A stretch of 51,730 bases of DNA from Pirellula sp. (GTDB taxonomy: Bacteria; Planctomycetota; Planctomycetia; Pirellulales; Pirellulaceae): assembly GCA_021300155.1 (NCBI GenBank), contig JAJTID010000023.1, forward strand, positions 1 to 51,730. The letters are read 5' to 3'. Made by a program: the position numbers and the translations under genes. The notes under the pieces were generated by a model. It saw only the letters and a program-made list of their open reading frames with translations, was not told where the DNA came from and made no database searches. Shown here piece by piece: positions 1 to 8,395 of this stretch. Within the stretch, counting starts at the first letter, position 1, and each line of letters starts with the position of its first letter.

Positions 1-119
1 CTCGCTTTACCACCACAGGCATGCAATTGATCCGTACCCACCTCTCGCAATGCCGTCGCAAGCCTCTTTGCATCATCGACAACGAATTCACCAATTCCTT
101 CTACCGTTAGCTTTGCCAT
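1..119 (-). CDS. 2Fe-2S ferredoxin-like protein, N-terminal fragment (cut by window edge)
   Basis: Reading leftward from an ATG at 117-119 gives 39 codons with no stop before the window edge. The translation begins MAKLTVEGIGEFVVDDAKRL and reaches LHACGGKA, which matches the start of the plant-type 2Fe-2S cluster loop (C-G-G-x-A-x-C-x-x-C). Only the first cluster cysteine lies inside the window, so the remaining ligands are unseen. Such proteins carry electrons to oxygenases or reductases in the cytoplasm. The family call rests on this short motif and on the beta-grasp-like start; the partner enzyme is unknown. Confidence 0.6.
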   Translation of the reverse strand, partial: MAKLTVEGIGEFVVDDAKRLATALREVGTDQLHACGGKA

Positions 120-287
120 TCCATACTTTCAAAAAAGAACTCTACATCATCATCACTCTTGTGCACGCAAACAAGGTTTTGCATGCGAGCTAGGGATCGT
201 CCCTCGTTCCCTAGTTTCTTGATCCAAATAGTTTTGCCGTTAGGCAACGGGGCATCCTAACCCGAAGCCTGACGGCTTGTTGCTTTA

Positions 288-384
288 ATCCCAACCCGAC
301 GCGTAAGCGAGGGATTCTGTGGGGTTCTTCGTCCCTCGCTAACACTCCGGGTTGTGATGTTTCCTTTGCCTGCGGCAAATCCAT
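288..384 (+). repeat. Inverted-repeat element A1 (REP-like)
   Basis: Arms at 292-314 and 332-354 are imperfect inverted copies: the left arm contains CGTAAGCGAGGGA and the right arm TCCCTCGCTAACAC. The 17-base loop reads TTCTGTGGGGTTCTTCG. A right flank containing GTGATGTTTCCTTTG is shared, in opposite orientation, with the element near 4.4 kb. The arrangement would form a long stem-loop in RNA or single-stranded DNA. No transposase is nearby, so it resembles a non-autonomous dispersed palindrome. Confidence 0.75.
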
Positions 385-390
385 TAAATC

Positions 391-451
391 AACAGCCCGT
401 TAAGCGAGGGATTCTGTGGAATTGTCCGTCCCTCGCTCACGCTTCGGGTTG
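391..451 (+). repeat. Inverted-repeat element A2 (same family)
   Basis: A second copy lies 37 bases after A1 in the same orientation. The left arm at 391-412 contains GTTAAGCGAGGGA, the right arm at 429-451 contains TCCCTCGCTCACGCTTCGGG, and the loop TTCTGTGGAATTGTCCG matches the A1 loop at most positions. The left arm is shorter and more decayed than in A1. Conservation of the loop as well as the arms argues for copying of a unit rather than chance palindromes. Confidence 0.75.
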
Positions 452-552
452 AGATTGGGCCGTCGCTATACTCTGATTCCGTTGAATCAACAGACCGTTG
501 TGTTTCGCTGGATTTAGAGCAACAATCCGGTAGTTTTTCTCACCAAAATCCA

Positions 553-1368
553 TTATTTATCGAGAGGGATCTCTTCATTCCCTTTGCGCAAGAAAGGCTT
601 TCGGACTTGGGTTCCGACAACCGGTTGCCACTCCCTTACCCAAATGTTTTTGAATCGAACTGGATTGCCGTGATCTTGCAACGAGATGGGCCCCTTCTCG
701 CTATGCTTCTTGTATTGCGGCGGGCGATTGAAAGGTGTGTCCCCTTTGAGCTCAAAATGATTCAAAATCAAGACTCCGTTATGAACAGCCGTGATGTAGG
801 CTGGAGATTTGAGAGTCCCATCTTCGTTGAAGCGAGGGGCTGTCCAGAAGATATCGTAAGTGTTCCATTCACCTGGCTTGCGCATGACGTTAGCCATAGG
901 AGGCGTCTGTTTGTAAATTGCCCCTGCTTGGCCATCAAAATACGTTTTATTCTGATAGGAATCGAGAACTTGGAGTTCATACATTCCCATCAAGAAAACA
1001 CCGCTGTTCCCACGACCTTGCCCATCTCCTTTGACGACGGTTGGAGCAGACCATTCTAGGTGCACTTGGCAATCACCAAACGTATCCAGACTGGTCACCA
1101 TCCCTTTCCCGGAAACCATTGCACCGTCCACAACAGACCACTTGTCACCATTCTTCCATCGAGACAAATCCTTTCCGTCAAACAGAACCACAGCGTCCGA
1201 GGGAGGTGCATCGTTCGTCACTCCGGGAGTCACGATCGCTGGCTCCTTCCATTCGATCCCGTTCAGATACTCTTGGGCTTTGATAGAAGTTGTGCCAAGA
1301 CATGATGCCAGGGCCATGCTGAGGGCGACACAACGACCAGAAAAGATAGCGGGACGGAAACTCGACAT
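553..1368 (-). CDS. Secreted DUF1080 (3-keto-disaccharide hydrolase-type) protein
   Basis: 271 residues. A hydrophobic N-terminal signal (about residues 10-31, ending near IKAQ) indicates export. The body is a DUF1080 concanavalin-like fold: VVLFDGKDLSRWKNGDKW, then GNSGVFLMGMYELQVLDSY, then GEWNTYDIFWTAPRF, and a C-terminal FKNIWVREW. The family is greatly expanded in planctomycetes and is linked to glycan breakdown; some members hydrolyse 3-keto-glycosides. The substrate here cannot be told from sequence. The ATG at 1368 is supported by AAGGAAAACAGC just upstream. It stands alone, 172 bases from the end of typA. Confidence 0.88.
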   Translation of the reverse strand: MSSFRPAIFSGRCVALSMALASCLGTTSIKAQEYLNGIEWKEPAIVTPGVTNDAPPSDAVVLFDGKDLSRWKNGDKWSVVDGAMVSGKGMVTSLDTFGDCQVHLEWSAPTVVKGDGQGRGNSGVFLMGMYELQVLDSYQNKTYFDGQAGAIYKQTPPMANVMRKPGEWNTYDIFWTAPRFNEDGTLKSPAYITAVHNGVLILNHFELKGDTPFNRPPQYKKHSEKGPISLQDHGNPVRFKNIWVREWQPVVGTQVRKPFLRKGNEEIPLDK

Positions 1369-1473
1369 GCTGTTTTCCTTGAAGTGGGAGGGATGATATT
1401 GCGGAAAAACAAGATGCGAAGAGTCCGAAAGCCGGACCTCTAAGCAAATGGTTTCGCCGTATTGTCATCCAAT

Positions 1474-1494
1474 CCAAGTGGATTGTCCACTTGG
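1474..1494 (-). terminator. Hairpin downstream of typA, possible terminator
   Basis: A perfect 8-bp stem (CCAAGTGG and CCACTTGG) with a 5-base loop ATTGT sits 47 bases past the typA stop. No T-run follows on the minus strand, so it is not a classical intrinsic terminator; it could be an RNA-processing or Rho-assisted end. Confidence 0.35.
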
Positions 1495-1540
1495 CCTACC
1501 AGTAAACCGTCGATTAAGCAGCCGTGTTCTTGGAGAGCGA

Positions 1541-3367
1541 CTAGCTGACAGCCAACTCGCCAGGCGATCTACTTTGTCGTTTGCGATCGCTTTCTCGTAG
1601 GTAGACTTTTCTAAGACGAATCACGTTTGGCGTTACCTCGACCAATTCATCGTCCTCGACGTATTCGAGGGCCGCTTCGAGGAAGAGTTGTCGCGGTGGC
1701 TTGAGAATGATGTTTTCGTCGCTACCAGCGGCTCGAACGTTGGTCAGCTTCTTTTCCTTGGTCGGGTTGACGACGAGATCGTTATCGCGAGCATTCTCAC
1801 CTACGATCATCCCCTCGTAAACGTCATCACCTGGTGAGACAAATAGCTCCGCTCTATCTTGCAATGCGAACAACGAATATGGAATAGCTCGACCAGGCAC
1901 CATGCAGACGAGCACGCCGTTTTGGCGTCGTGGCAAATCGGCTTCCATAGGCTGATAGCCTGAGAAACGATGGTGAATGATCGCTGTTCCTTGTGTCGCG
2001 TTGAGCATTCTCGTTCGAAGCCCGATCAGTCCACGTGCTGGGATCGAGAATCGCAGTAGTGTGTACTCGCCGCGCGGTGTCATCTCATCGATTTTTCCAC
2101 GACGGTTTCCGACCATTTCCATGACCGGTCCCATACGATCCGTTGGAACTTCGACATTGAGCACTTCATACGGCTCATGCACGACGCCATCGATCTCTTT
2201 GAGGACGACTCGCGGCTTGCTGATACTCATTTCGAAACCTTCACGCCGCATCGTCTCGATCAAGACGGATAAGTGGAGAACCCCTCGCCCGCGAACGGCA
2301 AACGCTTCGCTTCCCTCGATAGGGCGCACGCGTAGTGCGACATTTCGCTCGAGTTCCTTTTCGAGACGCATCTTCAACTGCCTCGTCGTCACGTACTTGC
2401 CATCTTTTCCTGCAAGTGGCGACGTGTTGATGCTGAAATTCATTTCCAGAGTTGGTTCATCTACTCGGAGACGCGGCAATGGATTAACTTCGCCTCGGTT
2501 GCAGATCGTGTCACCGATCTCGATGTTGCTTAGCCCAACAACGGCGACAATGTCTCCAGCTTTTGCATTATCAATGTCAACACGGCCGAGTTTGTCAAAG
2601 GCTTGCAGATTCGCAACCGTTGAGGAAACCACGGAATCTTCTTTGGCGATATCAACCGCTTGATTCTTTCGAAGCGATCCAGACTGGATTCGCCCAATCG
2701 CGATTCGCCCTACATAATCAGACCAATCGAGGTTGGTTACCAGCAACTGCAACGGTGCTTCAGGCTCGACGTCCGGACCTGGGATCTTTTCTAGCATCAT
2801 GTCCAACAATGGAATCATGCTATCGCCAGGCGTTTTCCAGTCATGTGTAGCGTATCCACTTCGGCCAGAAGCAAAGATGACGTCGAAATGATCCATGTAA
2901 TGCTCGCCACCGAGATCGCAAAGAAGCATCAACGCTTCTTCGACCACTTGCTCGCATCGAGCGTCGGGGCGGTCGATTTTATTGATTACAACGATCGGCT
3001 TCACGCCCACTTCCAATGCCTTGGAAAGTACGAAACGAGTCTGAGGCATCGGGCCTTCGGCAGCATCCATCAAGACGAGCGCACCGTCGGCCATTCGTAC
3101 AACCCGTTCTACTTCCCCACCGAAATCCGCGTGGCCAGGAGTGTCAATCAAGTTGATCTTCACCCCTTTGTAGTCGATCGCAATGTTCTTGGAGAGAATC
3201 GTGATTCCTCGTTCGCGTTCCAAATCATTGCTGTCGAGTATTCGCTCTCCCTGAAGTTGGGAGTCACGATACTGACCACTTTGCTTGAGCAAGCAATCGA
3301 CCATCGTGGTCTTACCATGATCGACGTGAGCAATAATGACAATGTTGCGGATATCGTTTCGACGCAT
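1541..3367 (-). CDS. typA: Translational GTPase TypA/BipA
   Basis: 608 residues, the usual family length. GTPase motifs are intact: AHVDHGKTT at 13-21 (P-loop), RGIT at 53-56, DTPGH at 75-79 and NKID at 129-132. The EF-Tu domain 2, EF-G III and V-like regions and the BipA C-terminal domain follow ([19 protein letters not shown], then [19 protein letters not shown] and [12 protein letters not shown]). TypA binds the ribosome and assists 50S assembly and stress or low-temperature growth. It starts at an ATG without a strong Shine-Dalgarno. It lies 92 bases downstream of ndk with a hairpin between, so it may be transcribed separately. Confidence 0.97.
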   Translation of the reverse strand: MRRNDIRNIVIIAHVDHGKTTMVDCLLKQSGQYRDSQLQGERILDSNDLERERGITILSKNIAIDYKGVKINLIDTPGHADFGGEVERVVRMADGALVLMDAAEGPMPQTRFVLSKALEVGVKPIVVINKIDRPDARCEQVVEEALMLLCDLGGEHYMDHFDVIFASGRSGYATHDWKTPGDSMIPLLDMMLEKIPGPDVEPEAPLQLLVTNLDWSDYVGRIAIGRIQSGSLRKNQAVDIAKEDSVVSSTVANLQAFDKLGRVDIDNAKAGDIVAVVGLSNIEIGDTICNRGEVNPLPRLRVDEPTLEMNFSINTSPLAGKDGKYVTTRQLKMRLEKELERNVALRVRPIEGSEAFAVRGRGVLHLSVLIETMRREGFEMSISKPRVVLKEIDGVVHEPYEVLNVEVPTDRMGPVMEMVGNRRGKIDEMTPRGEYTLLRFSIPARGLIGLRTRMLNATQGTAIIHHRFSGYQPMEADLPRRQNGVLVCMVPGRAIPYSLFALQDRAELFVSPGDDVYEGMIVGENARDNDLVVNPTKEKKLTNVRAAGSDENIILKPPRQLFLEAALEYVEDDELVEVTPNVIRLRKVYLRESDRKRQSRSPGELAVS

Positions 3368-3395
3368 GGAAAATCAATGGTTTGTTAAGGCTAAA

Positions 3396-3418
3396 CTCCC
3401 GAGAGAATATCCCGGGAG
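3396..3418 (-). terminator. Hairpin between ndk and typA
   Basis: Read on the minus strand, CTCCCG and CGGGAG pair around an 11-base loop, and the stem is followed directly by TTTAG. It lies about 42 bases after the ndk stop and 29 bases before the typA start. It fits a weak intrinsic terminator or attenuator limiting read-through from ndk into typA. Confidence 0.45.
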
Positions 3419-3459
3419 CCCATAAGGAAATGATCAATAGGTTTTTGAATCGTTCGAAA

Positions 3460-3921
3460 CTAGGTTTCGTCGCTCGCTCGGAAACTACCGACGAGCGTTG
3501 GTGTGTAGCTGCAAATCTCCGACGCTTGGAAATAAAGCGTAAGCTCGCGTGCGGCGGACTCTTCGCTATCGGACGCATGAACCAGGTTCATTTGGCGAGA
3601 GCTAGAAAAATCGCCGCGAATTGTGCCAGGGGCTGCCTTCAATCCGTTGGTCGCGCCTAACATCTCGCGTACGACACGAATGGCTTCGAGTCCCTCGATG
3701 GCCATGGCAACAATCGGTGCGGACGTGATGAAGTCTTCTAGATTCTTATAAAATGGCTTCGATACGTGCTCAGCATAATGTTGCTTCGAAAGTTCTGGTG
3801 TGACTTTAAGCATCTTCATCGCGACAACATTAAGCCCCTTCTTTTCGAATCGACCGATGATCTCTCCAATCAATCGGCGTTGAACGCAATCAGGTTTCAG
3901 CAGTACCAGTGTCTTTTGCAT
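3460..3921 (-). CDS. ndk: Nucleoside diphosphate kinase
   Basis: 153 residues, close to the usual 140-150. It transfers the gamma-phosphate of ATP to nucleoside diphosphates through a phosphohistidine. The catalytic histidine is H115 in the context NLVHASDS (family NxxHxSDS). The N-terminal KTLVLLKPDCVQRRLIGEII and GATNGLKAAPGTIRGDF are also standard. The tail after YFQASEIC (about 135 onward) is a little longer than in typical homologues. Cytoplasmic. It shares strand with typA. Confidence 0.97.
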   Translation of the reverse strand: MQKTLVLLKPDCVQRRLIGEIIGRFEKKGLNVVAMKMLKVTPELSKQHYAEHVSKPFYKNLEDFITSAPIVAMAIEGLEAIRVVREMLGATNGLKAAPGTIRGDFSSSRQMNLVHASDSEESAARELTLYFQASEICSYTPTLVGSFRASDET

Positions 3922-4294
3922 AGTCTTCAGGAAGGTGGGTTGGAGAGGTTATCGTTCACTCCGACAATCGGCGCCAGAACCGCCGGATCGGATCAAAAAG
4001 AAAGTCACAGTCGTCTGGAAGTCGGAACGTATTGTGCCGATTTCCCTATTTGTGGCTAGATCAAAACCCTTGCCGAGCTTCATGACCTACCCCATCGATC
4101 CCCTCCCGAGCCAGTAAAACCTAGGATCGCCAAGCCTGACGGCGAATCTCCGTAAGGCGACTTTTGCGGAGTTTTAATCGCCATTAAGTCTCGGGATTCA
4201 CGGCGTCTTCATGTATTTGCGACCCGGGAGAGAATCTCCCCTAACCCCCATCCGAGAGTGAGGCCTTAGTGAGCCGTCGTGCGTTAGCGTGCGT

Positions 4295-4338
4295 TAGCCC
4301 CGGTTTAGTTGCTTTGCTGCAGGCGGCAACCGGGGCTA
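4295..4338. repeat. Short perfect inverted repeat next to element A3
   Basis: TAGCCCCGGTT (4295-4305) and AACCGGGGCTA (4328-4338) form a perfect 11-bp stem around a 22-base spacer that itself contains TTGCTTTGCTGC. The following CGGCTTGTTGCTTCAAT resembles the CGGCTTGTTGCTTTAAT at about 273-289 left of element A1, so this unit is part of the same mosaic of repeats. Confidence 0.7.
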
Positions 4339-4356
4339 GCGGCTTGTTGCTTCAAT

Positions 4357-4451
4357 AGAATTGTCGCAGACAAAGGAAACATCACAACCCGACGCGTAAG
4401 CGAGGGACGTACAATCCTACAGAATCCCTCGCTTACGCGTCGGGTTGGGAT
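4357..4451 (-). repeat. Inverted-repeat element A3, perfect arms, opposite orientation
   Basis: Arms at 4385-4407 and 4425-4447 are perfect 23-bp inverted copies, containing GACGCGTAAGCGAGGGA and its complement. Read on the minus strand the loop is TTCTGTAGGATTGTACG, matching the loops of A1 and A2, so this copy is inverted relative to them. The flanking GTGATGTTTCCTTTG (minus strand) is also shared with A1. The perfect arms suggest it is the youngest or best maintained copy. It sits about 170 bases upstream of proB. Confidence 0.8.
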
Positions 4452-4618
4452 CATGGCAAAAAGTCGAATCCGCCACACATCTTCCAACTCTACCTCGCTT
4501 TTGAATTGCGCAGTACTGACGGTTTTTTGTAGTGTTGCTACCATCTACTCCACAGTGAACGCGGAACATCCGACGGTCACTCTTGTTTCGAGTTAGATTT
4601 CGCTATCCTCTTTGTGCA

Positions 4619-5755
4619 ATGATGGATCAACGCAAGCAGCTTCTTGTCGATGCCGATGTTTGGATCGTGAAGGTCGGCTCAAGATCTCTCACAGGGGACG
4701 ACGGCTTGCTCGACCGAGAACAAGTTGCCAACCTAGCTCGGCAACTGGTGAAACTTGTCGAACTCGGAAAACGTGTTGTTTTGGTTTCCAGCGGCGCGGT
4801 GGCCAGCGGTGTTGGGCGATTGGGTTTGCCAAGCCGTCCTACGGACCTAGCGACGCTTCAGGCTGTCGCAGCGATCGGTCAGACTCACCTGATTCAGGTG
4901 TACGAGCAAACCTTCTCGCAGTTTAATCGATTCGCGGCGCAAGTGCTTCTGACCGCATCGGAACTCGACGACCGAGTTGCCTATCTGAACGTTCGGAACA
5001 CGCTAAATCGACTTTTGGAAATGGGATGCATCCCCATCATCAACGAGAATGATACCGTTGCCGTCGACGAACTGAAGACCACCTTTGGTGACAACGATCG
5101 ATTGGCAGGCATGGTCGCTGGTCTACTCGAAGGTAGCCTACTGGTCATCCTTTCGGATGTGACAGGGCTTTACGATCGGGACCCAAACGATGCGAACGCC
5201 AATGTGATCGCTTCAGTTCCAAAGATCGATGAATCTGTCGAAGAACTGGTCCGCGATCGCAAAACTGGCGTTAGTAAAGGTGGTATGGCGAGCAAGTTGT
5301 CGACGGCCAAGTTCGTTACGATGAGTGGCCAAAGCGTTGTCATCGCTTGGGGGCGTGAACCCGATGTACTATTGCGACTGTCGCGTGGCGAAGAGATAGG
5401 GACCGTGTTCTTGCCTCAATCGAAAACACTTACACCGAGGAAACGTTGGATCGGCTTCTCGGCGCAAACTGCAGGTCGCTTGATTGTGGATCAAGGAGCA
5501 GTGACCGCTATGCTGACCAACGGTCGCAGCTTGTTGCCAATTGGAATCCAATCGGTCGAAGGAGAATTTGGTAAAGGTGATGTCGTCTCCGTTCATGCGA
5601 GTGACGGAACAGAGATCGCTCGAGGACTGGTGAACTATAGCGCAGATCAATTGCTCCGCATTCGCGGTTGTCGGTCGGATCGTATTGAACAGATCTTGGG
5701 CCAGTGTCCCTATGAAGAAGTCATCCATCGCGACAACCTAACAGTCCATTCGTGA
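4619..5755 (+). CDS. proB: Glutamate 5-kinase
   Basis: 378 residues. It phosphorylates glutamate to glutamyl-5-phosphate, the first step of proline synthesis. The amino-acid kinase domain shows WIVKVGSRSL near the start, VLVSSGAVASGVGRLG near residue 60, and IPIINENDTVAVDEL and FGDNDRLAGMVAGLLEG, which line the glutamate and ATP sites. A C-terminal PUA domain follows (from about GRLIVDQGAV, TNGRSLLPIGI). An upstream in-frame TTG exists at 4583, but ATG at 4619 or 4622 fits the family N-terminus better. proA is not in the window. The next gene begins 22 bases downstream, so an operon is likely. Confidence 0.95.
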   Translation: MMDQRKQLLVDADVWIVKVGSRSLTGDDGLLDREQVANLARQLVKLVELGKRVVLVSSGAVASGVGRLGLPSRPTDLATLQAVAAIGQTHLIQVYEQTFSQFNRFAAQVLLTASELDDRVAYLNVRNTLNRLLEMGCIPIINENDTVAVDELKTTFGDNDRLAGMVAGLLEGSLLVILSDVTGLYDRDPNDANANVIASVPKIDESVEELVRDRKTGVSKGGMASKLSTAKFVTMSGQSVVIAWGREPDVLLRLSRGEEIGTVFLPQSKTLTPRKRWIGFSAQTAGRLIVDQGAVTAMLTNGRSLLPIGIQSVEGEFGKGDVVSVHASDGTEIARGLVNYSADQLLRIRGCRSDRIEQILGQCPYEEVIHRDNLTVHS

Positions 5756-5777
5756 GTACTCATCCGGGAAGGCTACG

Positions 5778-6884
5778 ATGAAGTCTGTAGATCTTCTCAT
5801 CGTCGGTTGTGGATTGGCGGGTTCCGCCATCGCTTGGCAGGCGCACCGTAGGGGCATGTCGATCGCGATCGCAGATCGCAACGAACTACAATCGTGCTCG
5901 ATGGTGGCTGCCGGCTTGGTTACTCCAATTACGGGTTCGCGGGCCGCTGCTAGTTGGGAATGGCATCTGTTCTTCAGCGAAGCGAGTCACTTCTATCCAT
6001 GGATCGAGGAGAAGCTTCACGGCCGCTTCTGGTATAGCGAGCCGGCGATACGGATCTTTCTGTCGGAGATGGAGCGAATACAGTTTGAACAGAAGTGGTT
6101 TTCGAAGACTTCGTTGAGTCCTACCACTCCGACAGCAGCGCCAATCGAAACAACAAGCTTGAGCGGTATCCATGCTCCGTGGGGTGGATGCAGCATGTCG
6201 CCAGCCGCACGATTGGACACACATGCTTACTTATCGAAGACTCGAGAGTTTTTTAAGAACCGTACAGAGTATCATGAGTGCGATGTGGACTGCGATTCCA
6301 TTGTGGATAATGGCTCGCGTGTTCAGCTTTCTTCTATCGGAATCAGCGCGGACGCGGTTATCCTTTGCCAGGGAGTAGAGTCTCGAAAGAACCAATGGTT
6401 TGCTGAATTGCCATTGCACCCCGCGCGAGGTGACATTCTGACGTTGGAGAAACCTCGTCAGGTTGAAGTTGAACGTGTCGTTCATCACAATGTATGGGTA
6501 GTGCCAACGATCGACGGCAAACTCAAGATAGGCGCCACGTACAATCGTCACACACTCGATGGAATCGTCGACAACCGCCCAGAGGTTCTTTCGTGGAAAT
6601 CGGAACTCATTCGTCGATGGGAAGGAGTATTCGAGGGAAACATTCAAAGTTCTGTCGTGCTGGACCATCAAGCGGCCGTCCGCCCGGCAAGCTATGATAG
6701 ACATCCGCTGATTGGCAGGCATATTGCGTCCTCGAGGGTTTTTTGTTTGAACGGCTTGGGTTCGAAAGGGACCCTCATGGCTCCAGCCTTGGCACGAATT
6801 GTATTGAGTACGATACTCAACGGCGATGCACTTCCACCACAGCTTGATTGGCAACGACCATTGCGAAGGATCAAAAAGACATGA
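5778..6884 (+). CDS. FAD-dependent oxidoreductase, DadA/glycine-oxidase family
   Basis: 368 residues. The Rossmann FAD-binding motif GCGLAG is at residues 10-15, followed by the acidic ribose-binding IADRN. The stretch SMVAAGLVTPITGSR and the C-terminal AAVRPASYDRHPLIGRH with NGLGSKGTLMAPALA match the DAO fold (COG0665; also the FAD domain of MnmC). Members oxidise amines or amino acids, but the substrate cannot be read from sequence. Its place after proB might hint at amino-acid metabolism, which is inference only. It ends in a 4-bp ATGA overlap with the next gene, indicating translational coupling. Confidence 0.85.
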   Translation: MKSVDLLIVGCGLAGSAIAWQAHRRGMSIAIADRNELQSCSMVAAGLVTPITGSRAAASWEWHLFFSEASHFYPWIEEKLHGRFWYSEPAIRIFLSEMERIQFEQKWFSKTSLSPTTPTAAPIETTSLSGIHAPWGGCSMSPAARLDTHAYLSKTREFFKNRTEYHECDVDCDSIVDNGSRVQLSSIGISADAVILCQGVESRKNQWFAELPLHPARGDILTLEKPRQVEVERVVHHNVWVVPTIDGKLKIGATYNRHTLDGIVDNRPEVLSWKSELIRRWEGVFEGNIQSSVVLDHQAAVRPASYDRHPLIGRHIASSRVFCLNGLGSKGTLMAPALARIVLSTILNGDALPPQLDWQRPLRRIKKT

Positions 6885-7753
6885 CACGAACACCGCTTGC
6901 GATTTACGCTCTCGTTCTCAGCGTGGCATTCCTAGTCAGCATGACATTGCTCACACCGTCTGGATACGGTCAGTCCAAAGCTCAAGATCGCAAGGATGAA
7001 CAGCGAGAAAATGAGCGTGTCAAAAAAGCAGAGAAGGAAGTCAACGAAGCCAAGCGAGAATTGACCGAGATTCAGAAAAAGCTGAAAGAAAAGCTTCGTA
7101 GTGTAGTCACGCGCGAGGACGGATTGAGTAAGTTGCTTCGGGCGTATCGCGATGCGGAAGATGAGGCAGAGCAAGAGATTGGAGCTTCGATTGGAATTCC
7201 TAACGCATTAGTGAAGGTGAAGGAGAGTCGAAAGAAACTAGACGATGCCAGTGTGCCAGTGCTGGCGGAATTGCATGCGTCGCCTCAATGGAAAAAACTG
7301 CTTCAAGAAGTCGAAGCGGCAAAGCAGAAGAAAGAGGAACTTAACGAAAATGTTGAGTTGGAAGATTCCGAACGCGATGCCAAACTGAGCGGGATCGATC
7401 GCTTGCTTCGTAAGCCTTCCGAACTCGAATCCAACGCGATTCAGCAATCGACTGTTTGCAAACCGCTGCAAGCGACGCTTTCCAAAACGGTGGACGAACT
7501 CGATGGCTTGAGAAAAAAGATCTCGAAAGACAAAGTGCAATCACATCCCAAAGTTGCGCAAGTGTCGAAACGAGTCGAAGAAGCCAAGAAGGAACTCGCT
7601 TTTCAACGAAAAGAGCTTGGCAAAATTCGCGAGAATGTGGCGAGGGCAATGAAGCAACTCGCCAACGCTCAGGCTGAACTAAGCAAGGCTCGCGTTGCCG
7701 ACGCCAAGGACCCAAACAATGGGAAGCCTAAGTCCAATGGCAAGGGAAAGTAG
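6881..7753 (+). CDS. Exported coiled-coil protein of unknown function
   Basis: 290 residues from the ATG at 6881, which overlaps the preceding stop and begins directly with a signal peptide (TRTPLAIYALVLSVAFLV, ending near YGQSKAQ). An in-frame ATG at 6848 would bury this signal. The mature part is almost wholly charged helix rich in K, E and R (for example KKAEKEVNEAKRELTEIQKK), predicted as long coiled coils, with a low-complexity tail DPNNGKPKSNGKGK. No enzymatic motif is visible. It is probably periplasmic. The overlap links its translation to the oxidoreductase, but a shared role is unproven. Confidence 0.8.
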   Translation: MTRTPLAIYALVLSVAFLVSMTLLTPSGYGQSKAQDRKDEQRENERVKKAEKEVNEAKRELTEIQKKLKEKLRSVVTREDGLSKLLRAYRDAEDEAEQEIGASIGIPNALVKVKESRKKLDDASVPVLAELHASPQWKKLLQEVEAAKQKKEELNENVELEDSERDAKLSGIDRLLRKPSELESNAIQQSTVCKPLQATLSKTVDELDGLRKKISKDKVQSHPKVAQVSKRVEEAKKELAFQRKELGKIRENVARAMKQLANAQAELSKARVADAKDPNNGKPKSNGKGK

Positions 7754-7889
7754 CCCACGCTTTGAAATGCTCAACGCATTCACGCAAACCTAATCGTTGA
7801 ATCTAGTCTGCGTCGCTTCGTGATTAGTGAGCCTGATAATCCTCCTCGACGATCTCTTTCCGTCGACATCGACTTCGAATGCATTAAGC

Positions 7890-8318
7890 TAATTCGCCCG
7901 ATGAATTTGCCTCTATTCTTATGGTGAGCGACTTTATGGGTTCGACTAAATCTGCGTATCGGAAAACGCACGTGCGTCTTTATTCGATCGAACGGTTCGA
8001 TGGACCAAAGATGGCGTAGAACAATCGATTCCGTTGGAACAAAACCACATCTACATGTCTCCGAGCGGATACAAGGTGATGATGGAAAAGCATCCGTGCG
8101 CACCCGCTTGGTGATTGGTCGGCGTGTCGGGAGAAGGCACGGTTTGCCATCCGTTCGATGAGTATTATGGCAGAGCGAACTACCGTTCTGTGATCGAACG
8201 ACTCAGACTTCGCCAGCGACTGGAGCGAACAAAAGTAGAACTTGCTCGATGCCAAAACCAAAATTATCTGAACGATCTGCTCGGGACGATTGGTACCGAC
8301 CCGTCGATTCATCGATGA
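7890..8318 (+). pseudogene. Relic of a decayed protein-coding gene
   Basis: Several protein-like pieces run on from one another only across frame changes or stops: FASILMVSDFMGSTKSAYRK and HVRLYSIERFDGPK in one frame, then TKDGVEQSIPLEQNHIYM and SPSGYKVMMEKHPCAPAW in another, then TGA at 8112-8114, then LVGVSGEGTVCH and YGRANYRSVIERLRLRQRL to a stop at 8316-8318. The TGA after W could be a mutated CGA (Arg). The middle portion reminds me of a long conserved hypothetical protein of planctomycetes and proteobacteria that has W-R-L-(V/I)-G-T after a similar stretch; this is memory, not a search. It has at least one frameshift and one internal stop, and probably a deletion. Confidence 0.45.
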
Positions 8319-8335
8319 GTCATTAAGAAAACAAA

Positions 8336-8372
8336 CAAAGCGCAGGGATCCGAGATGGATTCCTACGCTTTG
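8336..8372 (-). terminator. Intrinsic terminator of the glucan phosphorylase gene
   Basis: On the minus strand, 24 bases past the stop, CAAAGCGTAGGAATCC pairs with GGATCCCTGCGCTTTG (14 of 16 positions) around a 5-base loop. It is followed directly by TTTGTTTTCTTAATG. A long stem with an adjoining T-rich tract is the classical Rho-independent form, and it is the clearest terminator in the window. Confidence 0.85.
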
Positions 8373-8395
8373 TATTCGTCTAGTTGATATGCAAT

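Larger units (their letters stand above)
120..552. other. Intergenic stretch carrying a repeat island
   Basis: These 433 bases lie between the start of the ferredoxin fragment and the 3' end of the DUF1080 gene. I see no credible coding frame. From about 226 to 451 the sequence is built of short inverted and direct repeats, listed separately. The rest (120-225 and 452-552) shows nothing I can name; the promoter of the minus-strand ferredoxin should lie just right of 119. Confidence 0.6.
3922..4618. other. Long intergenic region with a repeat island
   Basis: Nearly 700 bases lie between the divergent ndk and proB genes. The part near ndk (3922-4090) shows no feature I can support. From about 4120 the sequence is rich in hairpins: ATCGCC/GGCGAAT around 4126-4146, a CTCCG/CGGAG hairpin followed by TTTT at about 4148-4175, a tandem GTGCGTTAGC pair at about 4279-4298, and the larger elements listed separately. 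Open frames across this island are produced by the palindromes and are not credible genes. Promoters for ndk and proB must lie at its two ends. Confidence 0.6.

Noticed and set aside
288-451. CRISPR-like spacing of repeated units
   Set aside because: Only two copies here, each itself a palindrome with a conserved loop, with no unique spacers and no cas genes.
1977-2663. Long antisense frame within typA
   Set aside because: Antisense shadow of a strongly conserved gene; the composition is Arg/Ser-rich and without domains.
4309-4596. Open frames on both strands over the repeat island
   Set aside because: They are produced by reading through palindromes; the same peptide motif (TRRVSEG) appears on both strands, which shows the repeat rather than a gene.
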